Assembly (NCBI RefSeq): GCF_002933465.1
Contig: NZ_PSZE01000036.1
Location: 1-64,000, forward strand
Direction of reading: 5' to 3'
Source: Nocardia nova
GTDB taxonomy: Bacteria; Actinomycetota; Actinomycetes; Mycobacteriales; Mycobacteriaceae
Length of the DNA: 64,000 nt
The notes beneath the pieces were generated by a model that was not told the origin of the DNA, searched no databases, and was given only the letters and a program-made list of their open reading frames with translations. Below, piece after piece: positions 63,697 to 64,000 of the stretch. The translations under genes and the position numbers were made by a program. How positions within the stretch are numbered: position 1 is the first letter of the stretch; the number at the start of each line of letters is the position of its first letter.

Positions 63697-64000
63697 TCAG
63701 CATTCCGTGGGGGCGGGCACACCCTGCAATCGCTGATCGACCCAGCCCATCGCCTCCGGATACCCCAATCCCGCCGCGATAATGTGCTCGCCGGGCACGC
63801 TGCGATACATCGCCGCCACTCCCAGTGAGCACTGGTCGCGATAGAACTCGCGCGCCCCGGCGGCCGGAATCCAGAATTCCTGTTCGCCGTTGTAGACATA
63901 CAGCGGCACAGCGGATTTCATGCCCTGCATCCGCGTCACCCGGTAGATGTCGACGGCCAGCGCGCTGTGCAGCGGATCGGGGGTGTCGGCGGCGATATCG
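63697..64000 (-). CDS. Secretory lipase (LIP family), partial
   Basis: The last 100 codons of a lipase; the gene continues beyond the right edge. The segment reads DPLHSALAVDIYRVTRMQGMKSAVPLYVYNGEQ and VPGEHIIAAGLGYPEAMGWVDQRLQG, where the Glu/His pair (GEHIIAAG) corresponds to the active-site His region in secretory lipases. Ends PAPTEC, with Cys likely in a disulphide. Extends the run of secreted lipolytic enzymes in this part of the window. Confidence 0.75.
   Translation of the reverse strand, partial: DIAADTPDPLHSALAVDIYRVTRMQGMKSAVPLYVYNGEQEFWIPAAGAREFYRDQCSLGVAAMYRSVPGEHIIAAGLGYPEAMGWVDQRLQGVPAPTEC

Noticed and set aside
1..64000. Search for tRNA, rRNA, CRISPR arrays, riboswitches and intact insertion sequences
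   Set aside because: No regularly spaced repeat array, no recognisable tRNA or rRNA core and no complete transposase with terminal repeats was noticed by eye. A covariance-model scan would be needed to exclude small RNAs.

Overview
The window is high-GC actinobacterial DNA. Secreted antigen-85-like esterases, an acyl-ACP desaturase of the DesA type, an MMPL transporter, a cvnABCD conservon and many fatty-acid style catabolic genes point to a mycolic-acid-containing genus, most likely Nocardia. No RNA gene, CRISPR array or intact insertion sequence was seen.

Layout. (1) 1-4100 and 14.5-28.7 kb: a CoA-thioester catabolic region. It holds an aldehyde dehydrogenase, a MaoC hydratase, two adenylate-forming CoA ligases, a thiolase-fold protein without the usual nucleophilic Cys that is coupled to a DUF35 partner, an enoyl-CoA hydratase, a CaiB CoA transferase, two nearly identical copies of an ACMSD-type amidohydrolase, and a thiolase plus acyl-CoA dehydrogenase facing a TetR gene. 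An AT-rich box (TATAGT-N3-ATAATT) recurs upstream of these genes and was not noticed elsewhere. A reasonable reading is activation of a carboxylate, hydration, retro-aldol cleavage and oxidation of the released aldehyde; the substrate is unknown. (2) 4.3-14.5 kb splits that region: a conservon (sensor kinase-like ATPase, roadblock, DUF742, small GTPase), two alpha/beta hydrolases, a Cys-cluster protein of unknown function and a 775-residue ATPase-LuxR regulator. (3) 28.7-34.4 kb: TetR genes, an MMPL exporter with its own TetR, and one polypeptide made of two complete TetR repressors in tandem. (4) 34.5-42 kb: arabinan/L-arabinose use: a LacI regulator, a GH51 arabinofuranosidase and a divergent araB-araD-araA operon with two LacI-type palindromes just before araB. 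(5) 42-48.5 kb: a decayed sugar island. A GH2 beta-galactosidase, an SDR, a GH3 beta-glucosidase, a ROK regulator and xylose isomerase are all broken by deletions or frameshifts, while xylulokinase is intact. (6) 48.5-53.6 kb: transposase and other gene remnants, a pair of paralogous membrane proteins and a TetR gene. (7) 53.6-64 kb: an extradiol dioxygenase facing a MarR gene, a UbiB-like kinase, and a cell-envelope/lipid set: two antigen-85-like proteins, two secreted lipases, a DUF218 protein, and a translationally coupled PucR-DesA-esterase operon.

The most unusual items are the 1.3-kb duplication bracketing about 18 kb of genes, the recurring AT-rich box, the tandem double TetR, the Cys-cluster gene with a decayed paralogue 41 kb away, and the many small internal deletions.
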